From Treponema sp. (lineage in GTDB: Bacteria; Spirochaetota; Spirochaetia; Treponematales; Breznakiellaceae): a stretch of DNA of 44,421 nt. Of this stretch, positions 9,156 through 18,199 are shown in pieces (the stretch's first letter is position 1; each line of letters begins with the position of its first letter). The translations under genes were made by a program, and so were the position numbers. The DNA lies in NCBI GenBank assembly GCA_009787835.1, contig WQSN01000019.1, positions 1-44,421 on the forward strand. Direction: 5' to 3'. Below the pieces are notes generated by a model. It ran no database searches. It was given only the letters and a program-made list of their open reading frames with translations, and was not told the origin of the DNA.

Positions 9156-12100
9156 CTAGGATACAGAAATATTATCATTTCTGATGGCGGCCAGTGTCTT
9201 TCGGGCCTGTTTGAATTTTAAACTGTCAATCTGGGAAGCCAATTTTTCCATTCCCGGAATACTGTATAAATCATTAACATAATTCAGACAGTCAAAATTG
9301 TCGGATTCAAGGAGCGAATCCAGTGTGTCTAGAATTTTGGAAACGCTTTTTTCATCCAGAAACTTGTTCTCCTGTTTGTTCCTGCTAAAACCTTTGTAGT
9401 TATTCATTATGGGCGTGAGTTCATCCAAAGCGGCATCCAGTTCGCTTTCAAGTTTTGTTATCTGCTCATTTAAAATATCTGTTTTACCTGAAGAAAGGGA
9501 TTGTTCAACAACCAAAGCTGCTTCCACAAGCGAAGTCATGCCTACTATGCCAGCGACTCCTTTCAGCGTATGCGCGATTCTGTGCGCGAGCTTTAAATCG
9601 CCTGAGCTGACGGCTTCTTTTATCTCGTTAATGGTTTTTTGATTGCTTTTCACAAAAGCCTCAATAAGTTCCATTCGCTGCTCTTCTTCTTCAATAAAAT
9701 CCGTGCGCTTTTTCACTTTCAACATGCTGACAGGTTTTAACTGTTTAAGCAGACATGACCACAGATCATGCGCGACAAAAGGTTTTGGAAGACAATCGCA
9801 CATTCCCGATAATATGTACGCCTCTTTGTCGTTTGACATAACGTTTGCGGTTAACGCGACAATCGGGATTTTGGAGTCAATTTTCATAATTCTATCCGCC
9901 GCTTCAAGTCCGTCCATCTCGGGCATATGTATATCCATGAAGATTAAATCAAACTGATTTTCACCTTTTTCGCTGCGCTCTTTTACCATGTCCACGCCTA
10001 TCTTTCCGTTACCGGCGATAACAGCGTTAATTCCCACTTTTAAAAGATGATCCCTTATTACCATCTGATTGAGCGGATTATCTTCACAAACCAGAATTTC
10101 GCCTTCAAAAACAGGTTTTTCCAGAATATTTACCTTGCTCTCTGTTTTTGAAATTTTGGACGCTGTATCTATTGTGTCAAACGTTAAATTAAAGCTGAAC
10201 TTGCTGCCAAGACCGTAATTGCTTTCAACTTCCAGACAGCCTCCCATAAGCTCGATAAAACTTTTTGTAATGGTAAGTCCAAGCCCTGTTCCGCCGAATT
10301 CGCGTGTAGTGCTGCCGTCTGCCTGAGCGAAAGGATGGAATATTTTATTAAGCTGAGTTTCCGTCATTCCGATGCCTGAGTCCTTAACCTCAAAGTGCAT
10401 TGTAACAGTATTGTCAGTTTTTTCGGTAATGGCCGACAGAAGCTTAACCATTCCGTTATTAGTAAATTTGATCGCGTTGGAAAGCAGATTTAAAAGTATC
10501 TGGCGCAGACGCGTAGGATCGCCCAAAAGCATTCTGCCGATTGAAGGTTCGGCGTAACAGAAAAGGGTAAGGCCTTTTTCCTGGGCTTTCGGAGAAGCAA
10601 TCATGCGGCAGAGTTTAAAAACATCATTGACGTCAAATGGAATTTTTTCAAGCTCCATTTTACCCGCTTCTATCTTTGATACGTCAAGGATGTCATTGAT
10701 AATCATTAAAAGGCTTTCCGCGCTTGTTTTGATTTTATTTAAATAGCTTCTGGTTTTAATGGAAATAATGTCATCTAACGCTAGCTCTGAAAAACCAATA
10801 ATACCGTGCATCGGCGTTCTTATCTCATGGCTCATGCTGGCAAGAAATACGGATTTAACGCGCGATGCTTCCTGCGCCATATTTTTTTCACGCACCAGTT
10901 CTGACGCTTCCCGTTCCGCTTTTACTTTTTCTTCCGTTATTAATTTAATATCAGTGATGTCAACTCCATGCTGCAGATGAACCTTAACACCGCCAAGCCA
11001 GTCAATGTAACAATCCGTATGACGGTAATCGCGTCCAAAATCCTCGTTATACTCATCCCATGCGATTTTATTTTCAGGATTTTGATCAAGCTCATCGCAC
11101 GGGCATATTTCGCATTTCGCATCACGTTTTCTGAAAACCTTGTAGCAGTATTTCCCGATACAGTCGCTGTCAGTAATGCTGAACAGCTTTTTCAGCCTGT
11201 CATTGACAAAAAGCAGTTCACCGTTTTCAGGTTTTGTAACATAGATATACGCTTCAACTCCGTTTAAAATATTATGAAGAACGCCAAGAGTGTTTTTTGA
11301 TTCTTCCATGTGTTCTTCAATGCGGCAGGTCATCTGATTTACAGCATCCTTCAATACTGCGTATTCATCCTGATAATCGCCTGTAATCCTTGCGCTGTAA
11401 TCGCCAGAGGCAATTTTATTCGCGCTTTCCTTGAACTCATTGAGCGGACTTGTCATTTTATCCACCAGATAGTAAAGGATTAGCGAAATTAAAACCAGAA
11501 TGCCCACGCTGAGCAGTATAACCAGAACCAATACCCTGATTCCGTTTACATTAATTTCTGAGTAGGGGGCAGCGATGCTGAAATAAAAACGGCTTCCAAG
11601 CCGCGGAAAAATTATCGTATCCCTTGACATCAGGGTGCTTTTATTTGTTATAACAGATTTTACTTTAATTATCGGAGAGCTTTCTATATAAGGATCCAGC
11701 GAATAAAGCAATTCTGACGCTTCCTGTATATGAATATCCTCATTCAATTGCGGAGGTACAGCGCGGTTAAGCCCCGCTTCCTCCAGGGTTTTTCCGATAT
11801 ACTCATACACAGGGTGATATATCACGCGGCCGTTATCATTGGAAATAATTATAAAACCGGTTTCATAAATTTTTTCAGAGTTTAGTAAATCATGAATTTC
11901 CCGCAAATGAATATCAGCGGTAATCATACCGATAAATTCACCGTTTCCGCCGCGGATTGGATACGCGATTAAAAACATGAATATTTCTTCCCCGTCTATT
12001 GTATACTTTTCCGGATTTGTATAAGCGGGAGAGTTTAACGTTTTTATTTCATGATAAAAGGGCATGGTGAAGTCTATATCATTTCCGATGGCTTCAGGCA

Positions 12101-12554
12101 TGTAGGCAGTTTTTCCGTTTTCACGCTTGTAATAAAAACAAATTCTACCGGAAAGATTAGTCCCATATTCCGTATTTATATACTGTTCATCCTTGCCATC
12201 GTACATATCCGGCTCAAAATAAACGCTGGAACCGTCAACATCAGGGTGATCCTCAAAAATGATAAACAGCAATTTTTGAAGCGCTTCCCTGTCGGTATTG
12301 CCGTTCAATACCTGAAATTCCAGGATATTGGCGGTATATGACAGGTAATCAAGAGCGTTGCTGATTTTATTCTCAAATATTCTGGTATGTTTTTTGACAA
12401 TATTCTGAAAATCTGCCATAACCATTCTTTGCTGAGTACTGAACAATGTAAAAAACAGAATAACACATATTATTATGAAGCTGATTACAACCGGGGTAAC
12501 AATATAAATTATGGCTCTTGGTTTTATACCGGAAAATTGCTTCATTTTTAACAC
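9156..12554 (-). CDS. Membrane hybrid histidine kinase: Cache-HAMP-PAS-HisKA-HATPase-REC-HPt (1132 aa)
   Basis: This sensor kinase contains a whole phosphorelay. Transmembrane helix 1 is at about 14-37, then a large periplasmic double-Cache-like sensor to about 330, transmembrane helix 2 at about 340-365 and a HAMP linker. A PAS domain follows (about 425-535) with an unusual cysteine cluster (CYKVF...CEICPC). The dimerisation domain has phospho-His576 in SMSHEIRTPMHG. The ATPase has its N box (LLSNAIKF), G1 (DSGIGM) and G2 (GGTGLGL). The receiver has Asp874 in FMDIHMPEMDG, and the HPt domain has His995 in AHTLKGVAG. The start is GTG at 12554, supported by GAGGTG six bases upstream; the in-frame ATG three codons later is too far from it. 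The ligand is unknown. The downstream receiver gene is the probable partner. Confidence 0.93.
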   Translation of the reverse strand: MLKMKQFSGIKPRAIIYIVTPVVISFIIICVILFFTLFSTQQRMVMADFQNIVKKHTRIFENKISNALDYLSYTANILEFQVLNGNTDREALQKLLFIIFEDHPDVDGSSVYFEPDMYDGKDEQYINTEYGTNLSGRICFYYKRENGKTAYMPEAIGNDIDFTMPFYHEIKTLNSPAYTNPEKYTIDGEEIFMFLIAYPIRGGNGEFIGMITADIHLREIHDLLNSEKIYETGFIIISNDNGRVIYHPVYEYIGKTLEEAGLNRAVPPQLNEDIHIQEASELLYSLDPYIESSPIIKVKSVITNKSTLMSRDTIIFPRLGSRFYFSIAAPYSEINVNGIRVLVLVILLSVGILVLISLILYYLVDKMTSPLNEFKESANKIASGDYSARITGDYQDEYAVLKDAVNQMTCRIEEHMEESKNTLGVLHNILNGVEAYIYVTKPENGELLFVNDRLKKLFSITDSDCIGKYCYKVFRKRDAKCEICPCDELDQNPENKIAWDEYNEDFGRDYRHTDCYIDWLGGVKVHLQHGVDITDIKLITEEKVKAEREASELVREKNMAQEASRVKSVFLASMSHEIRTPMHGIIGFSELALDDIISIKTRSYLNKIKTSAESLLMIINDILDVSKIEAGKMELEKIPFDVNDVFKLCRMIASPKAQEKGLTLFCYAEPSIGRMLLGDPTRLRQILLNLLSNAIKFTNNGMVKLLSAITEKTDNTVTMHFEVKDSGIGMTETQLNKIFHPFAQADGSTTREFGGTGLGLTITKSFIELMGGCLEVESNYGLGSKFSFNLTFDTIDTASKISKTESKVNILEKPVFEGEILVCEDNPLNQMVIRDHLLKVGINAVIAGNGKIGVDMVKERSEKGENQFDLIFMDIHMPEMDGLEAADRIMKIDSKIPIVALTANVMSNDKEAYILSGMCDCLPKPFVAHDLWSCLLKQLKPVSMLKVKKRTDFIEEEEQRMELIEAFVKSNQKTINEIKEAVSSGDLKLAHRIAHTLKGVAGIVGMTSLVEAALVVEQSLSSGKTDILNEQITKLESELDAALDELTPIMNNYKGFSRNKQENKFLDEKSVSKILDTLDSLLESDNFDCLNYVNDLYSIPGMEKLASQIDSLKFKQARKTLAAIRNDNISVS

Positions 12555-12664
12555 TAATTACACCTCATTGCGCGTCATGCTATAATAAATTATAACTGAA
12601 CATATATTTTAACGTACTGCATAAAAAAAGTCAACGAATTGTAAAATGTTATATCATGGATTAA

Positions 12665-12694
12665 TTGACTTTTAGCGGTTTTTATTGTTAAAAT
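12665..12694 (+). promoter_or_regulatory. Candidate promoter of the GH35-hexokinase-esterase operon, with inverted repeat
   Basis: TTGACT (12665-12670), an 18-nt spacer and TAAAAT (12689-12694). The -35 box is also the right arm of a 9-bp inverted repeat, AAAAGTCAA (12626-12634) / TTGACTTTT (12665-12673), which could be an operator or an mRNA/DNA hairpin. The roughly 40 nt after the -10 include the AGGAGG ribosome site. Confidence 0.5.
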
Positions 12695-12733
12695 AAATAA
12701 TATTAATAAATGTAATTGCCGGCAGGAGGGCGA

Positions 12734-15538
12734 ATGGACAGCGGTATTGTCAGTTACGATAAACATGGTTTTATTATTAACGGAAAAAGGGAATTCCTTA
12801 TCGGCGGTGAATTTCATTATTTCAGGGTTCCTTCCGCATTGTGGGAAGATCGTCTTCAAAAGATGAAAGCCTGCGGCGCAAATCTTATTTCTGTATACAT
12901 TGCCTGGAATCTTCATGAACCCGAGGAAGGTTCTCAGCGCTGGTCAGGCGATTATGACCTGGACCGGTTTTTAACTCTGTGTAAAAAATACGGTTTTTTT
13001 GTCCTTATTAAGCCGGGACCCTATATCTGCGCCGAGCTGGATTTCGGCGGTCATCCTGACTGGTTAATCGGTAAAATAGCGCGCGGCGAATTCCGGCTGC
13101 GGACTCTTGATAAAAAATACCTTGAACTGTGCCGGTACTGGTACAAATCATGCTGCGCCCGGTTTGTAAAACATCTTATAACAAACGGCGGCTGCATTAT
13201 CGCCGCGCAGATTGAAAATGAATACGATCATCTGATTGAATACGGCGAGGAAACAATTACAACCCAGGATGCAATTGATTATTTTATGTTCCTGAAAAAC
13301 GCCATGGAGGAATTCGGCGTAAATGTGCCAAAGTTTGCCAATGAAGCTGAATTTTTACGCGGAAGAGGCATTATCGATACGCGCACATATTACCCTAACA
13401 TTCCCGGCCTTTGGATGTGGGAATTTGAACGCTTCGAAGAAAAACTTTTAAGCTCAAAAAAATCCCAGTCCGATTCGCCCATAATGATCCTGGAGCTGCA
13501 GGCCGGATGGTTTTCCCAGATCGGCTCCCCTACCTATTCGCCCGGACTGGAAGTTGTGGAAGGCGTTTCCAAAAGCGTATTTATAACAGGCGCTTCAATC
13601 ATCAACTACTACATGATGGTTGGCGGCACAACCTTTCCTTTTATCGGGGCGCGCGGCGATACGGTTTTGGGAGGCCACGGGAATATTACAAGCTACGATT
13701 TCGGAGGCGCTCCGATAGGCGAAACAGGCGAACTTCACAAAAGCAAGTTTTACTGGCTCAGGGGATTTATCCGTTTCGCGAAGGAATATTCAAACCTGAT
13801 CACGCAGAGCGACGGCAAGCGTTATGCGCAAATTGTTTCAGGCGGCGGAAACATCGCCGTGCTGGGCGAAAATGCGGCGCTTGATTTGTCCCTTGACAGG
13901 AGTTTTGAGAACTTTACAACTTATGAAGAAGGCAATGAAAACGGGCGCTTCTTCTTTGTGCGTAACGCAGAAGATGAAGCGAAGGAACTGACCGTAAATA
14001 TACCGGAAACGTTAACAGGCGCGGAATATAAATTCTGCGTTTCAATCGCGCCCAAAGAGACGCGCCTTTTCCCGCTAGTGTTCAAAGCGCCTTCGCCAAA
14101 TGGCGGATCTGATCTGCGCATCGGATATTCAACATCGGAGGTTCTGCTTTCAAAAACATATAAAAAATCAGCGGCGCTTGTTCTCTGCGGTAAAACCGGA
14201 ACAAACGGTGAGATGGCGCTTAACGCCCCGCCTGCCGAAATCAGCGCGCTGGAAGGCGATGTAAATGTTTACGGTGCCGGCGCGGGATCTGTATTGTGTT
14301 ACAAACACAGCGGCATTAATATAGTAAAAGCAAGAGACGTTTATTTCTTCATTATTGAAGATTCATTTAACGGACGAATCGAGGAATTATCAGGCGGCCT
14401 TTTGTTTCACAACTGTTATTATTTACAGACATTTAAAGAAACAGAAAACAGCCTTTCCATGACATTCCAGATCAGGGAATATACGGACAATATAGTACAA
14501 TTTTTCCCTGTCGAAGTAAACTCAAGTTATAAAAAAGCATTGCTTAACGGACGCGGCGCGATCTTCCATACAGACAGATCCGGTATGCAAACAGCCTTTT
14601 TCCCGGCTAGTACGTTTTTGGATCGTCCGCAGGTGCAGTGGACATCCGCCTGGAAATATACGGCCGACTCAGATGAAGTCAGGCCTGAATATGATCATTT
14701 CGCATGGCGCAAACTGGAAAAACCCGTATCGCTTGAAGAAGCCGGTCTTTATGAGCATGGTTATTTCTGGTACAGGACAAATTTTGATCTGCGCTCGCAG
14801 CCTCAGCGTATATGTCTTGATTTTAACCATAATGAAACTGACAGGTATCTGCTTTATTTAAACGGAGAGCTGATTTTCCGCACACGCAACAAATCAATTG
14901 TACAGAAGGATATAACTGGCTTTGTAAAAACCGGAAACAATACTCTTGTAATGTTATACGCAAATGAGTTTCACAATAAATCGCATCCGCACGAAGGAGC
15001 CATTGTAAAGTTCAGCGGCATCAGAAAGCCAATCACGCTGAGCGGCGCGTACAATGACGGTAAAGCGCTGAACATTTCACTGGAAACTTTTTATGTGAAA
15101 CAGGGTCTGCAGGGTCTGACAGAAGGTTTTACAAAAACGGGTTTCGATGATTCATCATGGCATACAGCGCCTGACGCGGAAAAATTTGTAGTGGGCAGGG
15201 AAATGGGCCACATCATCTGGTTCAGACGGCATTTCAGGTACAGCGCCGCAGAGCAATTTAGCGCGCCGCTAAAATTCGCGCCCCACAGGGCCGATGAGCG
15301 GCTAACGGTATACTGCAACGGGCGGCCTATCGCGCGTTATGATATTCTGGGTCCGCAGGAAGAATTTTATATCCCGGATTCCTACATTGATCCGCAGGGC
15401 GACAATGTCCTTGCAGTAATTCTGGAATGTCCGGGTTTTTATGAAGAGATTATGAGCGGGTACAGGCGCGGTTACATGTACAATCCCGCGTTAAAACCGG
15501 ATTATATATCAGAAAAAGTAAAACTGGAATTTATATAA
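12734..15538 (+). CDS. Beta-galactosidase, glycoside hydrolase family 35 (934 aa)
   Basis: This enzyme releases terminal beta-galactose from oligosaccharides. The GH35 TIM barrel shows GEFHYFRVP, the substrate-site stretch PGPYICAELDFGG, the acid/base Glu163 in QIENEY and the probable nucleophile Glu254 in ILELQAGWF. C-terminal sandwich domains follow (about 560-934), including a jelly-roll-like part with FWYRTNFDL and DNTLVMLYANE-type signatures. No signal peptide is seen, so it is probably cytoplasmic and acts on imported sugars. The frame is open upstream to a TTG at 12716, but ATG 12734 has GGCAGGAGGG just before it and begins at the conserved domain, so that start is preferred. It is the first gene of an operon with hexokinase and an esterase. 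Substrate specificity within GH35 cannot be read from sequence. Confidence 0.88.
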   Translation: MDSGIVSYDKHGFIINGKREFLIGGEFHYFRVPSALWEDRLQKMKACGANLISVYIAWNLHEPEEGSQRWSGDYDLDRFLTLCKKYGFFVLIKPGPYICAELDFGGHPDWLIGKIARGEFRLRTLDKKYLELCRYWYKSCCARFVKHLITNGGCIIAAQIENEYDHLIEYGEETITTQDAIDYFMFLKNAMEEFGVNVPKFANEAEFLRGRGIIDTRTYYPNIPGLWMWEFERFEEKLLSSKKSQSDSPIMILELQAGWFSQIGSPTYSPGLEVVEGVSKSVFITGASIINYYMMVGGTTFPFIGARGDTVLGGHGNITSYDFGGAPIGETGELHKSKFYWLRGFIRFAKEYSNLITQSDGKRYAQIVSGGGNIAVLGENAALDLSLDRSFENFTTYEEGNENGRFFFVRNAEDEAKELTVNIPETLTGAEYKFCVSIAPKETRLFPLVFKAPSPNGGSDLRIGYSTSEVLLSKTYKKSAALVLCGKTGTNGEMALNAPPAEISALEGDVNVYGAGAGSVLCYKHSGINIVKARDVYFFIIEDSFNGRIEELSGGLLFHNCYYLQTFKETENSLSMTFQIREYTDNIVQFFPVEVNSSYKKALLNGRGAIFHTDRSGMQTAFFPASTFLDRPQVQWTSAWKYTADSDEVRPEYDHFAWRKLEKPVSLEEAGLYEHGYFWYRTNFDLRSQPQRICLDFNHNETDRYLLYLNGELIFRTRNKSIVQKDITGFVKTGNNTLVMLYANEFHNKSHPHEGAIVKFSGIRKPITLSGAYNDGKALNISLETFYVKQGLQGLTEGFTKTGFDDSSWHTAPDAEKFVVGREMGHIIWFRRHFRYSAAEQFSAPLKFAPHRADERLTVYCNGRPIARYDILGPQEEFYIPDSYIDPQGDNVLAVILECPGFYEEIMSGYRRGYMYNPALKPDYISEKVKLEFI

Positions 15539-15552
15539 ACAAGGAGAATGTT

Positions 15553-16914
15553 ATGGGCAAATTTAACGCAAGGGAATTATCGGATTTCGCGAGGTACTAC
15601 GGATTTCATTATGACAGTTATAATCCAAACGCTCTGGTTGAGGAAGTATTAATTGAAATGGAACGCGGTCTTACAGGAGAAGGCTCTAGCCTTGCCATGA
15701 TTCCATCCTATATTTCACCTGTTACAAACATTCCTCCCGGGAAAACAGTCCTTGCGCTGGACGCAGGAGGCACAAATCTGCGCGCAAGCCTTGTACAGTT
15801 CAGCGAAAACGGCGAAGCCGCCGCGCAGGGAACAAGAAAGATTCCGATGCCGGGAACCAGCGGTTATGTCAGCGCGCAGCATTTCTTTGATATAATCGCC
15901 GAAGCCGCGCTTCCTCTCCTGAAGGAAAAAAAGGTAGAGGGCATCGGTTTTACATTTTCATATCCGATGGAAATTACAAAAGACGCGGACGGGATTCTTC
16001 TGGAATTCAGCAAAGAGGTTGACGCGCCTGATGTTTACGGAAAATTAATCGGTAAAGGTTTAAGGGATTCGCTTTACGGCATGGGCTTTAAGTACGACGG
16101 TCCCATTGTGATGTTAAACGACACAGTCGCCACCCTTCTTTCAGGACTTGCCTCTATTTCACCTGACGGTGAAAAAACAAGAACGCGCAACGATTTCGCG
16201 GCACAGGGCGGCCCCGTAATCGGTTTCATATTGGGAACGGGATTCAATACAGCCTACCCGGAATCCCGCATTCCAAAAATAAATTTCAATAACGCAAATT
16301 CTCCGCAAATTGTTGTATGTGAATCAGGGAATTTTACAATCCGCAACAGGGGCCAGATGGACAGGGAATATGACAACACCACCAAAAATCCTGGCAGATA
16401 CAATCTGGAAAAAGCCGCATCAGGCGCGTACCTCGGCCCTTTAACATTTCACATTTTAAAACAGGCAATAAAGGATAAACTGATATATTTTGCGAAATCG
16501 GATGAATTCATGTCCATGCAGAATCTTGAAACAAGATTTTTAAATGAGTTCACTCATGCTCCTCTCACAGCCTCAGGTCCGCTTGGATCATTGTTCGCTC
16601 CTGATGAAGGCGATGCCCTGGCGGCTTTTCAGTACATCACTTCAATGGTGACAGAACGCGGCGCATTATTCTCCGCGGCTGTAGTGGCTGCCACAGTCAG
16701 GCGCATGAACGCAGGTTTTGAACCGTATTCGCCTGTACGCATCGCGGTAGAAGGCACAACATACCTGATTTACAAGGGCATGCGCCGCTCCCTGGAATCG
16801 TGGCTGCATCAGATGCTGTTACGTGAAAAACCGCAGCCTTATGTAATCTCGCCCGTGGAACAGGCAAGCCTTTTCGGCGCAGCAGTCGCGGCTCTCAGCA
16901 AAAACAAGCAGTAA
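15553..16914 (+). CDS. Hexokinase, eukaryotic-type family (453 aa)
   Basis: It phosphorylates hexoses (probably glucose) with ATP at C6, feeding glycolysis. The two-domain hexokinase fold shows phosphate-1 ALDAGGTNLRASL, the sugar-binding region with GFTFSYPME, catalytic Asp in MLNDTVATLLSG, glycine-rich IGFILGTGFNTAY, and an adenosine-site loop, IAVEGTTY, near the C-terminus. Its length suits the eukaryote-like hexokinase family rather than the shorter ROK glucokinases. It starts 14 nt after the GH35 gene behind AAGGAG, so both are surely co-transcribed, and it could use the sugar that beta-galactosidase releases alongside galactose. Confidence 0.92.
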   Translation: MGKFNARELSDFARYYGFHYDSYNPNALVEEVLIEMERGLTGEGSSLAMIPSYISPVTNIPPGKTVLALDAGGTNLRASLVQFSENGEAAAQGTRKIPMPGTSGYVSAQHFFDIIAEAALPLLKEKKVEGIGFTFSYPMEITKDADGILLEFSKEVDAPDVYGKLIGKGLRDSLYGMGFKYDGPIVMLNDTVATLLSGLASISPDGEKTRTRNDFAAQGGPVIGFILGTGFNTAYPESRIPKINFNNANSPQIVVCESGNFTIRNRGQMDREYDNTTKNPGRYNLEKAASGAYLGPLTFHILKQAIKDKLIYFAKSDEFMSMQNLETRFLNEFTHAPLTASGPLGSLFAPDEGDALAAFQYITSMVTERGALFSAAVVAATVRRMNAGFEPYSPVRIAVEGTTYLIYKGMRRSLESWLHQMLLREKPQPYVISPVEQASLFGAAVAALSKNKQ

Positions 16915-16928
16915 GAAAGGATGTTTTT

Positions 16929-17768
16929 ATGGCAGCTAACGCATCGAAAGAAATTATATCTATTTATGTTAATGAGCCGGTTTACTTTCTGGATGAAGAA
17001 GTAACATACGCGCAGGCGGACGCATGGTTTGGGCATGTAACGCGCGATTTAAGAATGGATATAATTTATCCTCAGGATAACGAAAGGCAATACCCGTGCA
17101 TCATCTGGGTTTGCGGCGGCGGGTGGATGCAAATGAACAAGGGAGCGCATATACCTTACCTGGCGGATCTAGCCCGCCGCGGTTTTGTTGTAGCTAGCGT
17201 AGATTACAGGCTGGGACATGAAGCGCCGTTTCCCGCCGCGATAATCGATATAAAAGCCGCTATCCGTTATCTGCGCGCGCACGCAAAACGTTACTCAATA
17301 AACAGGGAAAAATTCGGCGTTTCAGGAGAATCCGCCGGAGGATATTTGACAGCCATGACCGCCCTTATCCGCGGCAAACAATATGAAGCCGGTGAATATC
17401 TTGATCAATCAAGCGCTGTGCAGGCCGCCTGTCCGTGGTATATGCCCTGTGATCTGACAAAAATGGTAAATAATAATCTGATGAAACCAGCCTTCTTCAG
17501 CGGCGATCCAAACGACGAAGAGTATTGCAGAACAATCAATCCTATCACTTATATTACAGCGCAAGCTCCGCCTTTCTTAATTTTTCACGGCGCTGAAGAC
17601 ACTCTGGTTCCGCCCGAACAGGGAGAAATGTTTTACAGCGCCCTTGTAGATCAAAACATTAACGCGCGCTTTATTAAACTGAATGGAGCGGGCCACGCAG
17701 ACGCGCATTTTTTCCAGCGTCCTTTATGGGATATAATGGCAGACTTTTTCAAAGAGAAGCTCAAGTAA
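16929..17768 (+). CDS. Alpha/beta hydrolase, esterase/lipase (BD-FAE/HSL-like, 279 aa)
   Basis: This is a probable carboxylesterase. It has an oxyanion loop (WVCGGGWM, the HGGG-type position), the nucleophile elbow GESAGG with Ser135, the Asp in HGAEDTLVP and the His in GAGHADAHF, completing the triad. There is no signal peptide. The start at 16929 follows a GAAAGGATG ribosome site, 14 nt after the hexokinase stop. Operon context suggests removal of acyl groups (acetyl or feruloyl) from plant oligosaccharides so that the glycosidase can act; that substrate is an inference. Confidence 0.85.
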   Translation: MAANASKEIISIYVNEPVYFLDEEVTYAQADAWFGHVTRDLRMDIIYPQDNERQYPCIIWVCGGGWMQMNKGAHIPYLADLARRGFVVASVDYRLGHEAPFPAAIIDIKAAIRYLRAHAKRYSINREKFGVSGESAGGYLTAMTALIRGKQYEAGEYLDQSSAVQAACPWYMPCDLTKMVNNNLMKPAFFSGDPNDEEYCRTINPITYITAQAPPFLIFHGAEDTLVPPEQGEMFYSALVDQNINARFIKLNGAGHADAHFFQRPLWDIMADFFKEKLK

Positions 17769-17840
17769 AATTAAACGAACTCCGCCATAAGGGGCTAAGC
17801 TAAATCTGAAGAAAATTAATTGTGTGACTAAACTTACCTG

Positions 17841-17858
17841 AGTTTTGGAACAACCTCA
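17841..17858 (+). repeat. Intergenic motif, copy 2 (right half only)
   Basis: AGTTTTGGAACAACCTCA matches 1699-1716 in 17 of 18 bases. The left arm present in copy 1 is not conserved here. The rest of 17769-17878 shows no gene and no convincing terminator for the preceding operon. Confidence 0.45.
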
Positions 17859-17878
17859 TTTATCAAATAATAAAACAC

Positions 17879-17907
17879 TTGACTAAATATCACATTTTTG
17901 CTAACTT
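17879..17907 (+). promoter_or_regulatory. Promoter of tRNA-Asp
   Basis: TTGACT (17879-17884), a 17-nt spacer and TAACTT (17902-17907), 11 nt before the tRNA. The same arrangement (TTGACT, 17 nt, TAAC-T) precedes tRNA-Cys, which strengthens the call. Confidence 0.7.
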
Positions 17908-17918
17908 GTAGAAACATT

Positions 17919-17993
17919 GGGGGCGTAGTGAAGCTGGTTTATCACGCTGGCCTGTCAAGCCGGAAATCGCGGGTTCGAGCCCCGTCGCTCCCG
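17919..17993 (+). tRNA. tRNA-Asp (anticodon GTC)
   Basis: The cloverleaf folds throughout: acceptor GGGGGCG/CGCTCCC (one G-U), D stem GTGA/TCAC, anticodon stem CTGGC/GCCGG with loop CTGTCAA, T stem GCGGG/CCCGT with loop TTCGAGC, and discriminator G. CCA is not encoded. A copy of its 3' end lies 185 bp downstream. Confidence 0.97.
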
Positions 17994-17998
17994 AAGTA
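17976..17998 (+). repeat. 23-bp direct repeat, copy within the 3' end of tRNA-Asp
   Basis: This 23-bp sequence, starting CGAGCCCCGTCGCTCCCG and covering the tRNA 3' end plus AAGTA, recurs exactly at 18161-18183. Duplication of a tRNA 3' end is the usual footprint of site-specific integration (attL/attR). Confidence 0.9.
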
Positions 17999-18013
17999 AA
18001 AATGAGGTATAGC

Positions 18014-18160
18014 CAATTATTTAATACAGATGTTTCATGTATTAAATATTGCAGGGGGCTCGAACCGCAGCCCCCGCCGAAGGAAAAGGCAGCATGGATG
18101 CTGCCGTCAGGGGGCTGAGACGGCCTGTAGTGAGTAAACAGGATGTTTACGAACGAAAGG
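18014..18160 (+). other. Structured non-coding element behind tRNA-Asp
   Basis: No reading frame is supported, but nested perfect stems fill the interval. TATTTAATACA (18018-18028) pairs with TGTATTAAATA (18038-18048). GGGGCTCG (18055-18062) pairs with CGAGCCCC in the second repeat (18161-18168) and encloses the rest. CAGCCCCC (18068-18075) pairs with GGGGGCTG (18110-18117) around the hairpin GGCAGCAT/ATGCTGCC (18088-18095/18098-18105). GTAAACA (18134-18140) pairs with TGTTTAC (18144-18150). The left GGCTCGAACCGC is close to the reverse complement of the tRNA T-arm. It would be transcribed with tRNA-Asp up to the terminator at 18200. It could be a small mobile element, an integration scar or a structured RNA; I recognise no named family. 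Confidence 0.65.
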
Positions 18161-18183
18161 CGAGCCCCGTCGCTCCCGAAGTA
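18161..18183 (+). repeat. 23-bp direct repeat, downstream copy of the tRNA-Asp 3' end
   Basis: An exact copy of 17976-17998. Only the 3' part of the tRNA is duplicated; the rest of the cloverleaf is absent, so this is not a second tRNA gene. Confidence 0.9.
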
Positions 18184-18199
18184 GTAAAATAAAAAGAAG

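Noticed and set aside
12590-12916. Minus-strand frame of 108 codons overlapping the GH35 start
   Set aside because: It overlaps conserved GH35 coding sequence, has no recognisable motif and lacks a ribosome site.
18161-18183. Second tRNA-Asp gene or pseudogene
   Set aside because: Only the last 18 bases of the tRNA plus AAGTA are duplicated; D, anticodon and most T-arm parts are missing.
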